Assembly (NCBI RefSeq): GCF_000803265.1
Contig: NW_014575400.1
Location: 62,001-126,000 of the forward strand
Length of the DNA: 64,000 nucleotides
Direction of reading: 5' to 3'
Source of the DNA: Ordospora colligata OC4
Taxonomy: Eukaryota; Microsporidia; Ordosporidae
The notes below the pieces were generated by a model that was not told where the DNA came from, searched no databases, and was given only the letters and a program-made list of their open reading frames with translations. Shown one piece after another: positions 36,063 to 45,819 of the stretch; the first letter of the stretch is position 1, and every line of letters begins with the position of its first letter. A program made the translations under genes and the position numbers.

Positions 36063-37544
36063 ATGCCAAGCAACAACAGCCCTGTAATGGAGAATGAAAT
36101 CGACGAACTGTTTCTTGGCTCTAAGAATGATGCAATCGACAAAGATAAAATCACGAACCTGGATGCATGCATGAACGAAATGCCAATGCTGTATCCAAAT
36201 CTCAGGCATGTTGATGAGAAGTGCAAGATGATATATTCAAGTCTTGAGCTGTACACAATCAAGCTAGAGTCGCTTTCAAACGAGTTGAAGGAGATCGAGG
36301 ACGAAAATATGAAGCTAGAAAACGAAATTCTATACCAAACACAGATATACGAGCATCTAAAAGAATTGCTATACAGCGTAGAGATAAAGGAAGAGCATTT
36401 CATAGCACTTGAAGCGGAGTCTTTTGACAGCATCGATGGAATCTGTAAAATTGAGCGAGCATTGGATGCATTGAATGAGCTTGATGTTGAAAAATACACC
36501 ATTAGGATAGTACGCGAAAAGAAAGAGCGGATAAATGATGCACTTCGAAAGTTTTACAAGCGGTTTGTAGCATACATGGGAAAGTTCATGGCGGGCAACG
36601 AACATGCTCACCAGCTGAAGGTTCACAAGGGCTTGTACGGCATAATAAAAAGGTTCAAGAAGATAATTGAATATTCACGTGATCAAAAAGATTACTATGT
36701 AGTAGTATGCTCGATGTATATGGCACATTCGAGAAAACTGTATGAGCGAGAAGTGGATGCACACATGAAGACTGTGTTCCGATTGATCAAGGACAGTCCA
36801 ACTCAGGAGAAGGTCAGCGATACGCTTCAGACGTTTGTAGACTCATATAGAAGTATCATCCAATGTGAGATGCGCTTCATTGAGAGCATGGGACTTGAGG
36901 GAGATGCCTCTGCAATATTCAATGATGTATGGGTGATTGTGGAAGAGTTTGTTGAGAATGTGTATGAGCTTCTGAGTATTGAGACACTGAATGGACTAGG
37001 ACTATGCTGGAGAGAAGTGGATGAAGTGGAGGAAAGCGTATATTTTTGCTTCCAGAAGGATCTTAGAAAGATGTATGAGAGAATGGAGGAAGAGTATCTG
37101 TGCAAGGAGGTGCAGAGAGGAGATCTACGAGTTGAGAAACTTGAAAGGATTCTGCGTAGCTCAAGTAATACAGAACTGAGGATTAAGGCTGCAGTATTGG
37201 GAATGAGCAGGATATTGGAAAAGAGCAGCTCTAAGGGACTTGACGAAGCAATCAGGAAGTGGAAGATTGTTACCAAGGTGCAGGTGGCATGCGGAGTTGA
37301 TGTGAGTGAGATAAACAAAGCAGAGCAGAAAGTAAGGACAGAGTTTGAGAGGTATTGCATGGACTTTATACTTGGAGAAGGGAATGCAGTGAGTAATACA
37401 AAAAAGGTTGTGGCTGCAGTAGGCGAAGACAAAGTGTTTAAAGCAAAGATGGTAAAGATGATGCAGGAAATGATGTCTTCCAGAAATGCAGAAGGAGGGC
37501 TTAGAGAACCTGCTGAGGTTATTGAATACCTGAGCAATGCATAA
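36063..37544 (+). CDS. SEC3: Exocyst subunit SEC3-like (EXOC1)
   Basis: The protein has 493 residues, mostly helical, with an N-terminal coiled coil (about 45-120). The exocyst tethers secretory vesicles to the plasma membrane. The conserved SEC3 core seems to be RFKKIIEYSRDQKDYY followed by MYMAHSRKLYEREV, matching the L.LW/..K..D...Y..L...Y...AS+LY+RE pattern of SEC3, and preceded by LRKFYKRFVAYM. The N-terminal PH-like domain of yeast SEC3 is missing. Another rod-like tethering subunit cannot be excluded. Confidence 0.55.
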   Translation: MPSNNSPVMENEIDELFLGSKNDAIDKDKITNLDACMNEMPMLYPNLRHVDEKCKMIYSSLELYTIKLESLSNELKEIEDENMKLENEILYQTQIYEHLKELLYSVEIKEEHFIALEAESFDSIDGICKIERALDALNELDVEKYTIRIVREKKERINDALRKFYKRFVAYMGKFMAGNEHAHQLKVHKGLYGIIKRFKKIIEYSRDQKDYYVVVCSMYMAHSRKLYEREVDAHMKTVFRLIKDSPTQEKVSDTLQTFVDSYRSIIQCEMRFIESMGLEGDASAIFNDVWVIVEEFVENVYELLSIETLNGLGLCWREVDEVEESVYFCFQKDLRKMYERMEEEYLCKEVQRGDLRVEKLERILRSSSNTELRIKAAVLGMSRILEKSSSKGLDEAIRKWKIVTKVQVACGVDVSEINKAEQKVRTEFERYCMDFILGEGNAVSNTKKVVAAVGEDKVFKAKMVKMMQEMMSSRNAEGGLREPAEVIEYLSNA

Positions 37545-37643
37545 ATAGCCTACAATACCATATGTAATGCAAATAATTTACAAGTTTATGCATATGCAAA
37601 CGATGTTTCAGATAAAATAGCACACTATAAGACTTATGTGTTT

Positions 37644-38864
37644 ATGTTTTCAGGCGCTCATATGCATGAAGACGAAAAAGCAGACGAATACAAGCCTGTG
37701 GAGTGTGTAGATGCAGATGAACCTTCTGGATTTAAGTACTGTGGGAAGTGTGCAAAAAGAATAACATTGACAGATCAAGAATGTTGGAGATGTGTTTTTT
37801 GCACACAAAGATTTCATGAGCACTGTAAGTACATGATATGTGATGAATGTAGTGTTGATATCGCAATTAGAAAGCAGATGATGTGGTGTGCGCCATTACC
37901 GATTCAACAGGACGACAGTCCAAAGATATCGATAGATAATTTTGAGATCATAAGAGTGCTGGGGAGAGGAAGTTTTGGGAAGGTTGTGCTAGCAAAGCAC
38001 AGCGATTATGAAGAACCTCTAGCAATCAAGATCTTGAAGAAGGAAAAGTTTGTGAACTCTAAGGATTTGATGTTCCTTGAGGTTGAAAGAAATGTACTTA
38101 GAAAAGTCTCGCTGTCCAGCAATCCTTTTCTGATAAGCATGAAGTTCTGGTTCCAAGATTCTGAGAGCATATTCCTTGTGATGGAGTATCTTTCTGGCGG
38201 CGACCTGCTGCACCATGTGATGAACAAATCGTTCTGCAAAGAGCAGATCAAGCAATATGCATCAGAAATGTTGCTTGCAATTGAGTTTTTACACAAGGAG
38301 GGAATAATATTCAGAGACCTGAAGCTTGACAACATCATGCTTTGTGGAGATGGGCACATCAAACTTGTTGACTTTGGACTGTGTAAGGAAAACATAGGCC
38401 CATTTGGCACGACATTCACATACTGCGGCACTCTTGACACTCTTGCGCCTGAAGTAATTGCTGGCGATGGATACACAAAAGACTCAGATTGGTGGTCGTA
38501 CGGTGTGGTTCTGTATGAGCTGTATGAGAGGGATCCACCATTCCATGGATCTACAAATGGAGAGATATGCAGTTCAATTATAAATGCAAATCACAGCTAC
38601 GATAGAATCGAAGATGATACTGTGAAGGCATTGATAGACCGTCTGCTTGAGAAGGACCCAACGAAGAGAATAGGACATGGGGAGGCCGATGCCAACGATA
38701 TAAAAACCCATGAATATTTTCATGGAGTAGATTGGGAAAGCGTGGCTAGCAAGAAGATCAAGCCTTTGTTTGTTCCTGGCGACCTCGAGTCTAACTTTGA
38801 CACTGAGTTCTTCAAGGAGTCAACCACATTACCAAGATCAACTGCAGATAGGAAGAACATATAG
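37644..38864 (+). CDS. AGC protein kinase with N-terminal zinc domain (PKC-like)
   Basis: The protein has 406 residues. Residues 33-69 hold a compact Cys/His cluster (CGKCAKR, CWRCVFCTQRFHEHC, CDEC) resembling a C1 or PHD-like zinc domain. The kinase domain starts near 100: GRGSFG (107-112), Lys129 in AIKIL, FRDLKLDN (about 220), DFGLC, APEVI and SDWWSYGVVLYEL. The Phe/Tyr-Arg-Asp-Leu-Lys-Leu-Asp-Asn loop and the DFGLCK segment are typical of PKC and AKT-like AGC kinases. The activation segment reads TYCGTLDTLAPE instead of TFCGTPDYIAPE, but the phosphorylatable Thr is kept. A C-terminal AGC tail begins (PLFVPGDLESNFDTEF) and a hydrophobic motif is not obvious. Start ATG 37644; ATG 37662 is an alternative. 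Confidence 0.85.
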   Translation: MFSGAHMHEDEKADEYKPVECVDADEPSGFKYCGKCAKRITLTDQECWRCVFCTQRFHEHCKYMICDECSVDIAIRKQMMWCAPLPIQQDDSPKISIDNFEIIRVLGRGSFGKVVLAKHSDYEEPLAIKILKKEKFVNSKDLMFLEVERNVLRKVSLSSNPFLISMKFWFQDSESIFLVMEYLSGGDLLHHVMNKSFCKEQIKQYASEMLLAIEFLHKEGIIFRDLKLDNIMLCGDGHIKLVDFGLCKENIGPFGTTFTYCGTLDTLAPEVIAGDGYTKDSDWWSYGVVLYELYERDPPFHGSTNGEICSSIINANHSYDRIEDDTVKALIDRLLEKDPTKRIGHGEADANDIKTHEYFHGVDWESVASKKIKPLFVPGDLESNFDTEFFKESTTLPRSTADRKNI

Positions 38865-38958
38865 ATACGCCACCTATTTGTATTCCAACTAAAATTAAAC
38901 ACAAATACACACTTTACTTAATGTACGAATACTACAGTACCATAACTGTGCCTTGTGC

Positions 38959-39945
38959 TTATTTCTGTGTTTGTCTCATATAGACATATTGCAACAGGTC
39001 GCACACTCTGCATGAATATCCATATTCATTGTCATACCAGCATATAAGCTTGAAAAAGTTGGTTCCCATTGCCATGCTTGCGCCAACATCAAATACAGAG
39101 CTTCTTGAGTCCTCAATGAAGTCACTGCTTACAACACAGTCTCTTGTTGTTCCCATGATTCCGTTGTTTTCCATAGAGTACCTGCCCACGGCATCAGCTA
39201 TCTGCTCAATTGTTGCCTCTCTCTGTGTTCTGCACACTAAATCAACCACACTTACATTCGATACCGGGACTCTCATTGCCATTCCATTCAGCTTGCTTGC
39301 CAGTGATGGAATAACCTTTCCAACAGACGTTGCAGCCCCTGTGCTTGAAGGAATGATGTTGCTCATTCCAGACCTCCCGCTTCTACGGCACTTGCCCATT
39401 CCATCAACTATGTTCTGTGTTGCTGTGACTGCATGCACAGTAGTCATCAGTCCTTCAACAATTCCAAAGTTGTCATCCAGTACCTTGGCCAATGGCGCCA
39501 GGCAATTTGTTGTGCAGCTTGCATTGCTGATAATCCTTTGCATGCTATAATCATGATGGTTAACTCCATACACAAACATAGGCGCATCCTTGCTTGGCGC
39601 AGTTATCAGCACTGCTGCAACATCTCTATGCCCCTCACACTCACTGACTGTTGTAAACACACCGCTTGCTTCCACAACCACATCCACTCCATACTTGCTC
39701 CATGGTATCTCATCAGGCCTTTTAAAGCTTGTTAGAACTGTTGCTTTTTCGCCACTCCACATCCTGCCATCCTTAAGCTTATACTCACTCCTCCTCCCAA
39801 ACACAGTGTCGTACTTTAAAAGATACTCTGCATACTCAGGCGTAACAAACGGATCATTGACCACCTCCACATGCATTCCTCTCTCGTTCAGAATCCTATA
39901 AACTAGCTTCCCGATTCTTCCGAATCCATTTATCCCAACCTTCAT
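38959..39945 (-). CDS. GAPDH: Glyceraldehyde-3-phosphate dehydrogenase
   Basis: The protein has 328 residues. It carries out the NAD-dependent oxidation of glyceraldehyde 3-phosphate in glycolysis. The Rossmann motif GINGFGRIGKLVYR, the catalytic SNASCTTNC (Cys144), the GMAMRVPVSNVSVVDLVC block and the NEYGYSCRVCDLL ending are all present. The start is ATG 39945 (MKVGINGFG); the open frame upstream lacks an ATG that would fit. A GGG lies 2 nt before the start. The gene is divergent from the membrane-protein gene at 40081. Confidence 0.97.
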   Translation of the reverse strand: MKVGINGFGRIGKLVYRILNERGMHVEVVNDPFVTPEYAEYLLKYDTVFGRRSEYKLKDGRMWSGEKATVLTSFKRPDEIPWSKYGVDVVVEASGVFTTVSECEGHRDVAAVLITAPSKDAPMFVYGVNHHDYSMQRIISNASCTTNCLAPLAKVLDDNFGIVEGLMTTVHAVTATQNIVDGMGKCRRSGRSGMSNIIPSSTGAATSVGKVIPSLASKLNGMAMRVPVSNVSVVDLVCRTQREATIEQIADAVGRYSMENNGIMGTTRDCVVSSDFIEDSRSSVFDVGASMAMGTNFFKLICWYDNEYGYSCRVCDLLQYVYMRQTQK

Positions 39946-40080
39946 ACCCAGGTCTACATCCAGCATTAAATCAATTTGACAACAAATCAGACCTTCCTGA
40001 TTAATTTTCAATTACACATGAACTGTAGATATAGTTCATCTACGCTTATTCAAAGTGCATTGCCCTGCCATTACAAACGC

Positions 40081-41073
40081 ATGGCATTCCTCGATAACAT
40101 AACACAATATGTTAATACAATTAAGAAGCACAACAGTGTACTCAGAACGGTATTGACTTGCATACCTCTGCTGCTACTGCTCAGCACAAACAAGTCAAAC
40201 TCAATTTCATCGAAAGAGATGGTCCAAGAGTATCTGAATGGAAAAAACAGTGCTGAGATTCCAGAGTCATGTGATTTTAAATCGTTCGATGCATCAAAGC
40301 GTTTTATACTTAACAATCTTCCACCGAGACAGACGCTGAGGATCCAAGCATATGCAGAGTATGAAAAAAACTACTGCCAGATTGTTTCTGCATTGAAGAT
40401 GATGAACATCAGCAACATAAATGTGGTAGTTGACTTCAACATGCCTGATGAAAGATGCGAATATCTATTTGATATTGATCTTAGGTTTTCAAAGATAATG
40501 CACATGGCAGTGTATCCACTGAGGAATCACCAACCAAATTCTGATCTACTTCTTGTTGCAGAGGTGTTTTTTCCATCCTCGATTGTATTCAGCATGAAAG
40601 ATGTGCTTTTTCCAAATACACCGGCAAATCGCTTAGAGATTCACATACGAACAACACGCAGAGACATGCGACAGTTCATGAACTTTGTCAGGTCCATATC
40701 ATTTGTAAGGACTCATCCGTACGGCAGCTACTTCTATGTGCCGATTGGCGGGTCGTATATCAACGGAACGGCGTTTATTTCGCTTGTAATGCCAATAATT
40801 GTGTACTTTGTGTTGGATTGGACATGCATGGCATATGAAGTGTCTTGCACAAGGATCCTTCTTGGATCGGTTTTGTACTACATTTCGCCTATGTTCCTAG
40901 TTCTATTCGTCCGAAGAAACGAATCAATGTGCCTTTGTGCAATATTCATGGTGCTCAATCCAAAGATCGGCATGATTTATGCACTTGTGTGCTATACCAG
41001 GATGGTGCATGATGTATACACACTGGGATTTAGACATCTCAAAAGCGTTAACATGTTGAAACCCCTCAAGTAG
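40081..41073 (+). CDS. Membrane protein of unknown function
   Basis: The protein has 330 residues. An N-terminal hydrophobic segment (VLTCIPLLLLLST, about residues 24-36) is followed by about 180 soluble, probably lumenal or extracellular residues. Three or four closely spaced membrane helices then cover residues 232-310, with a basic C-terminus. The layout (one helix, a large lumenal part, then several helices) recalls GPI-transamidase subunits such as GAA1, but I see no decisive motif. The start ATG 40081 is chosen because CCC lies 16 nt upstream; ATG 40018 in the same frame would add 21 residues. Confidence 0.5.
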   Translation: MAFLDNITQYVNTIKKHNSVLRTVLTCIPLLLLLSTNKSNSISSKEMVQEYLNGKNSAEIPESCDFKSFDASKRFILNNLPPRQTLRIQAYAEYEKNYCQIVSALKMMNISNINVVVDFNMPDERCEYLFDIDLRFSKIMHMAVYPLRNHQPNSDLLLVAEVFFPSSIVFSMKDVLFPNTPANRLEIHIRTTRRDMRQFMNFVRSISFVRTHPYGSYFYVPIGGSYINGTAFISLVMPIIVYFVLDWTCMAYEVSCTRILLGSVLYYISPMFLVLFVRRNESMCLCAIFMVLNPKIGMIYALVCYTRMVHDVYTLGFRHLKSVNMLKPLK

Positions 41074-41173
41074 GTTATACATTTAATATAAATAACGATT
41101 GTCTAATAAGACAAAATTCGCACGAATTATCAACATTACAGAATAACAGCAGAATAAAGAATTATATCTTTAA

Positions 41174-41968
41174 TTACGCAACCATAGATTGCTCCTTGAT
41201 AGCAAATTCGGCACCAAATGAAACATGCAGGATGTCCTTGAATGCATTTCTCATTGCATACGGCACGCTTGCTTGTGTGACAAATCTTGCGCCCAAGCTC
41301 ATTGCAGCAACGCTCTGGATAGCATTCTTCATGCTCATCATGATATCGTCCTCCTCAATGTCCACAAGTGCTGACTCATAGAGACATCCATCCTCATACA
41401 CCCACCACATACTTATCTTATACATAAATGGCTTGATGTTCATCATGCTCAACAGGTTCGCTTGTGATGGTCCAACATGATCCCCAGGAGACAGCACCTT
41501 GTAGTCAGATATTATCTCAATCTTTCCCTTCGTAATCTTTGTTGCAATCCCAAGTACCTGGAAGTATGAAGTCTTATCTGGAGGCATACTTGTGACACAT
41601 TTCTCAACCCACACATCCTTCTGCGAAATATCCCCAATCTTCGCACATGCCTCTCTAGCATTATTATCAATAACTTTCTTGATTACCTTGACATTATTCT
41701 TGAAAAACACAAAGCATACATCTCCCTTAATCTTCTCAAGAATCACATCCAGCTCGCTCTTCCCAAGATCCTGCAGTGCACGCCTCATTGACGAGTTCTT
41801 GCCCATCAGAAACTCGGCATCCTTGCCCCACTGCACTTTGATGTTCTTAAGTTGTGTGGATACAACATTCTCAACACCGATAATTGCAAATTTGCTGTAT
41901 GTGCTAAACAGTCTCTTTGCCTTCTCATATGTATGTTCCTTTCTTCTGCGGCTATTTTCTCCTGCCAT
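41174..41968 (-). CDS. RPLP0: Ribosomal stalk protein uL10 (P0), short C-terminus
   Basis: The protein has 264 residues (yeast 312). P0 anchors the acidic stalk at the ribosomal GTPase centre. The rRNA-binding N-terminal domain is clear: [29 protein letters not shown] and [10 protein letters not shown]. The insertion domain contains [23 protein letters not shown]. The protein stops at SMVA, about where the helices that bind P1/P2 lie, so the Ala-rich hinge and the acidic SDDDMGFGLFD-type tail are missing. The stop is followed by normal intergenic sequence without a recognisable tail in another frame. Start ATG 41968 follows CCCCAGC. Confidence 0.92.
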   Translation of the reverse strand: MAGENSRRRKEHTYEKAKRLFSTYSKFAIIGVENVVSTQLKNIKVQWGKDAEFLMGKNSSMRRALQDLGKSELDVILEKIKGDVCFVFFKNNVKVIKKVIDNNAREACAKIGDISQKDVWVEKCVTSMPPDKTSYFQVLGIATKITKGKIEIISDYKVLSPGDHVGPSQANLLSMMNIKPFMYKISMWWVYEDGCLYESALVDIEEDDIMMSMKNAIQSVAAMSLGARFVTQASVPYAMRNAFKDILHVSFGAEFAIKEQSMVA

Positions 41969-42076
41969 GCTGGGGTGAAAAAATTGCTTTCTTTCAAACC
42001 TGAGGTCTTATGCTTTGGGACTCCCTTGTAAGCTTAGTGCATAAATGTGTAGTACAGCACAAATGCACCCATTGAG

Positions 42077-45000
42077 ATGGACGAGTTGGTCAAGAAAGTA
42101 TCTGCTCGCCTTGGAACATCTATGGAGGAAACATCATCTCTGATTGCGCAGGCACTAAGTAGCTGCATGGATCAAGAGCAACTCCTTGAGCTGCTAGGAT
42201 ATGAAATGATTGATGAAATCATAGCAATATGTGCAAACAGGCAATACTTCATCCCTCAGGAAAGCGTATCAGAAACTCCTTATTATATTGAGCATGTGTT
42301 TCCAGAGCCTGCGGCTATGAGTGCTTGTAATTCAGATCTTGTTGCTGTGGATGCTGCTGGTGATGATCGGAAGTATTTTGAATATGCGATGTTTAATGCT
42401 GTGCAATCAAAAGTATTTCATGCTGCATATCAAACAGATGGGAATTTGCTTGTATGTGCACCAACAAGCTCTGGAAAAACGGATATTGCGCTGATGGCTG
42501 TGCTAAGAGCGTTGGCAAAGGGTCAAAAGGTTGCATATGTTGTTCCTATGAGAGCGCTTGCAACAGAAGTTGTTTGCAAATACAAGAGGATGGTTGGAGG
42601 ATCTAAGGTTCTTGAGTACACCGGAGACACAGATGCAGATACAAAGGATGTGTTGAAGAGCGATGTGATAGTGTGTACACCTGAGAAGCTGGATGTTGCA
42701 ACAAGAAAGTTACATAATGTGTTTTGTGAAACAATTGGTCTTCTTGTGATTGATGAGGTGCATATTCTTCAGGATGATCGAGGACCTGTAATAGAGGCTA
42801 TTGTGTGCAGGATAATGAGATACATTGAGTCGATGCAGCGACATATACGAATTGTTGGGCTGTCAGCAACGCTCCCAAACTACATGGACGTGGCTGTTTT
42901 TCTGAAGGCTGAGCATGTGTTTGCATTTGGACAGGAGTACAGGCCTGTTCCATTGAGCATGTCGATTGTTGGGATGAAGAAGGGCAGTAAAGAAAGTGAA
43001 GAGCAAGAGTTTCTGAAGAAGAAGGTGCAGGGATACTTGAATGAAGGCAAGCAGGTATTAGTATTTGTGAATTCAAGAGGGGACACAGTTAAAACTGCAA
43101 AACTCCTGATAGATTTATGCGCTGGAGTTTATGCTAAAGATAATATTTTGTCAGGAATTATGCTTAGCCTGATAAGAGGAGGAGTTGGGATTCATCATGC
43201 TGGACTTCCTAGACGGATCAGGTTGTACATGGAGGAGACATTCCGAAGCAAGCAGATTGGGGTGTTGGTGACGACGTCGACACTTGCATGGGGAGTGAAT
43301 TTGCCTGCATATGCGGTGATTATCAAGGGAACAAGGTTTTATGATGGAGTGATGCGAAGGTTTTCTGACCTTGGGATTCTGGATATTCTGCAGATATTTG
43401 GAAGGGCAGGGCGACCTCAATTTGGAAGCAAAGGAGAGGCGTGCCTAATAACTACAGCAAGGATGCTTGACCATTATGTGTCACTGATGAAGAACAACAC
43501 GGACATTGAGAGCAGACTTCTTAGACATGCAGCTGACACAATCAATGCAGAGATACATCTTGGCGCAATATGTAGCATTTCAGCAGCCGTTGAGTGGTTG
43601 AAAAATACATTTATGTATGTGAGGATGTTTAAGAATCCAATGTTGTATGATTTGAGTATGGAAGATCTTGTGAATGGGGATGAAGTACTTGTTCGTTACA
43701 TGGTATTGACATGCAACAGATTAGAGAGTGCGGGATTGATAAGGATATTCAAGCAATCTGATGATTACATGGAATGGCGACTCTGTGGATCTGAGTATGG
43801 AAGAATTGCAAGTGTTTATTACCTGAGTCATGAAACAATGGAGAGATGGCAAGAGGTGATTGCAGATGTGAGTGATGTAGACTCGATGCTTCAAGTGTGC
43901 TTTATGTCCAAAGAATTTTGCACGTTGAGATGCAGAGAAGAGGATGAGGAGTGTATACAGGAGTTGTGTGAGGAGATGGGTATAAAGTATGAGATGTGTA
44001 TTGAATGCAAGCTGAATGTACTTGTAAGAGCATATATGAAAGGACGAAGTGTAAGCAGATTTTCATTGGTATGTGATACGGAGTATGTGATTAAGAACCT
44101 GAAGAGGGTTTTGATGGCGCTTGGACATATGCTTGTGTTTGAGAGGATGCATGAGATGGCAGTAGAATGCTGCATGTTACAGAAAAGGATAGGAAAGCAG
44201 AAAGAGGTGCCTTGGAATGGTAGTGAGGTAAATGTAGAGATAACCAAAGTTAAGGATATGTTGAAGATGAAGATTGACATTGATATGAAAGCATGGTTCT
44301 GGGTTTTTGTATGGAGTGATAAGCAAGCAATCTATTCTGAGATGTTTGAGCAGATAACAGAGTCTTATATAAAATCAAATACCAAGAATGTCAGGATTGA
44401 GGTGATTTGTAGAGACGAGTGGATGATGTATGAGAAATATTGTGTAGTGGGGGTAGAAAGCAGTGTTAAGGTGCTGTATGAAACAGGAGTGCATGAATGT
44501 GAGACCTCATGGTCTGTAATACAAAGGAAGCAGAGTTGCCAACACTTTGATGTATTAGAAAATCTTGTTGAGTTTAAAGAATATGTTTGTAGAAGGATGT
44601 ATGGAAGTATTGACAGGATGAGTAATGGAAATGGAGAGTTTCAAGATAGGCAGATTGGTGAAGCACAGAGCTGTGTTGTTTTTACAGATAAAAAGATTGT
44701 AATGAGAAATGGAGATGAATGGATGGTTGAAAACTGCAGGATGTGCTACAATGGAAAGCTGGACCATGTTCCAGGAGTGTCGTTGTCTTACTTGAGGCCT
44801 GATGTGCCGCATGGAATGCATAGATGTGTATTCTTTGATTTTGAGATAAACATAAAGTTTATTCAAGTAGATTGTGAAGTGTTCAGAGAGAGACTGAAGT
44901 TAGTCAGTTCGAGTATTTTCTCAATGTTTAATCTTGAAGAAAGGCAAGTTGTGATTATTGCACCTGATGAGAGTGATGCAAGAGATACGGTGCGGGACCT

Positions 45001-45280
45001 TAATACAAGTATGGTGCTGAACGACATGCGATTTGAAGGCAGTGACCGAGTGAAACGAGGTATTCCGAGATCTAAGCAGCCTGGTGTGTATGTTACTACA
45101 TTTAGTGAAGCAGAAAGTATCAATGGGAGTCCGGTTGTTGTTCTGAAGGGATGCAGTGGAATGCATGGATACTTTCCTGTGTATGAAGTGCTGAGGATTT
45201 GTAATGGAAGTGAAGCATATGTTTATGAAAGACGCAACTACATTGAGTATTTGAATTTGTGTGTGCTAGTAGAAGATTGA
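42077..45280 (+). CDS. Ski2-like RNA helicase of the Brr2/Slh1 type, one active cassette
   Basis: The protein has 1067 residues, half of Brr2 or Slh1/ASCC3. It shows Walker A APTSSGKT (about 131-138), DEVH (about 227-230), SATLPN (about 264), FVNSRGDTVKTA, HHAGLPRRIR, TSTLAWGVNLPA and QIFGRAGRP, all typical for the family. A winged-helix and Sec63-like region follows. The remaining 300 residues include IIAPDESDARDTVRDLN and VYVTTFSEAESI, which look like worn-down remains of a second RecA domain. Brr2 unwinds U4/U6 in the spliceosome; Slh1 acts on stalled ribosomes. The spliceosomal intron in eL43 makes a Brr2 role plausible, but the sequence does not decide. Start ATG 42077 follows CCCATTGAG. 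Confidence 0.85.
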   Translation: MDELVKKVSARLGTSMEETSSLIAQALSSCMDQEQLLELLGYEMIDEIIAICANRQYFIPQESVSETPYYIEHVFPEPAAMSACNSDLVAVDAAGDDRKYFEYAMFNAVQSKVFHAAYQTDGNLLVCAPTSSGKTDIALMAVLRALAKGQKVAYVVPMRALATEVVCKYKRMVGGSKVLEYTGDTDADTKDVLKSDVIVCTPEKLDVATRKLHNVFCETIGLLVIDEVHILQDDRGPVIEAIVCRIMRYIESMQRHIRIVGLSATLPNYMDVAVFLKAEHVFAFGQEYRPVPLSMSIVGMKKGSKESEEQEFLKKKVQGYLNEGKQVLVFVNSRGDTVKTAKLLIDLCAGVYAKDNILSGIMLSLIRGGVGIHHAGLPRRIRLYMEETFRSKQIGVLVTTSTLAWGVNLPAYAVIIKGTRFYDGVMRRFSDLGILDILQIFGRAGRPQFGSKGEACLITTARMLDHYVSLMKNNTDIESRLLRHAADTINAEIHLGAICSISAAVEWLKNTFMYVRMFKNPMLYDLSMEDLVNGDEVLVRYMVLTCNRLESAGLIRIFKQSDDYMEWRLCGSEYGRIASVYYLSHETMERWQEVIADVSDVDSMLQVCFMSKEFCTLRCREEDEECIQELCEEMGIKYEMCIECKLNVLVRAYMKGRSVSRFSLVCDTEYVIKNLKRVLMALGHMLVFERMHEMAVECCMLQKRIGKQKEVPWNGSEVNVEITKVKDMLKMKIDIDMKAWFWVFVWSDKQAIYSEMFEQITESYIKSNTKNVRIEVICRDEWMMYEKYCVVGVESSVKVLYETGVHECETSWSVIQRKQSCQHFDVLENLVEFKEYVCRRMYGSIDRMSNGNGEFQDRQIGEAQSCVVFTDKKIVMRNGDEWMVENCRMCYNGKLDHVPGVSLSYLRPDVPHGMHRCVFFDFEINIKFIQVDCEVFRERLKLVSSSIFSMFNLEERQVVIIAPDESDARDTVRDLNTSMVLNDMRFEGSDRVKRGIPRSKQPGVYVTTFSEAESINGSPVVVLKGCSGMHGYFPVYEVLRICNGSEAYVYERRNYIEYLNLCVLVED

Positions 45281-45424
45281 TTGTAAGAAATAAAGAAAGA
45301 AAGAAAAGAAAAGAAATTGTGCAAATCAGATATGCATTATAAAATATATTCATATGATTAATAAATGCTTTTATTGAATTAAGATGCATTGTGGTGCAGC
45401 AAAAGACATGCATGAGCCATTGCT

Positions 45425-45787
45425 CTACATGAATGTCAATGCCAAGGTTATCTCATCTTTATCTCTGATGCTGTTGATTTTTTCCCTAGGTGAGTCGATG
45501 ATGAGTAAGAGCCCTCCAAATGACGCCTTTAGTATTGTTCTGCTGCCTTTATTATCTACACAGTATACTTTTCCATGCATCAAGTAATGGCATTCGATGT
45601 TGTCATTGAATCCTTTCAGTATTCTGATTTCAACGGTGTGACCTGATTCGAGTTTACATAGAACAGAGTTGTAGTCTAGAACGAGTGAGGAGTCTGTTGA
45701 TTCCATATGTGCTCTTGAGACATTTGAGTACAGCTTACCATCTTTATCTATTGCTGACAGCCTGAATGTATCTACTAAGATCTGCAT
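45425..45787 (-). CDS. RPB8: RNA polymerase subunit RPB8 (RPABC3)
   Basis: The protein has 120 residues (human 150). RPB8 is an OB-fold subunit shared by RNA polymerases I, II and III. Matching blocks include DTFRLSAIDKDGKLYSNVSR (human FDVKDIDPEGKKFDRVSR), AHMESTDSSLVLDYN, YLMHGKVYCVD and ASFGGLLLIIDSP (human YVMYGKVYRIE and VSYGGLLMRLQG). The acidic central loop of larger homologues is shortened. The start is ATG 45787, with ACCCTT directly 5'; the upstream open frame is spurious. It is divergent from 45820 with 32 bp between starts. Confidence 0.9.
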   Translation of the reverse strand: MQILVDTFRLSAIDKDGKLYSNVSRAHMESTDSSLVLDYNSVLCKLESGHTVEIRILKGFNDNIECHYLMHGKVYCVDNKGSRTILKASFGGLLLIIDSPREKINSIRDKDEITLALTFM

Positions 45788-45819
45788 AAGGGTAAAAAAA
45801 GAGTGGTTAAGATCCCTGG

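Noticed and set aside
39946..40011. N-terminal extension of GAPDH
   Set aside because: It begins without a usable ATG and GAPDH proteins start at the Rossmann strand (MKVGINGFG), as does ATG 39945.
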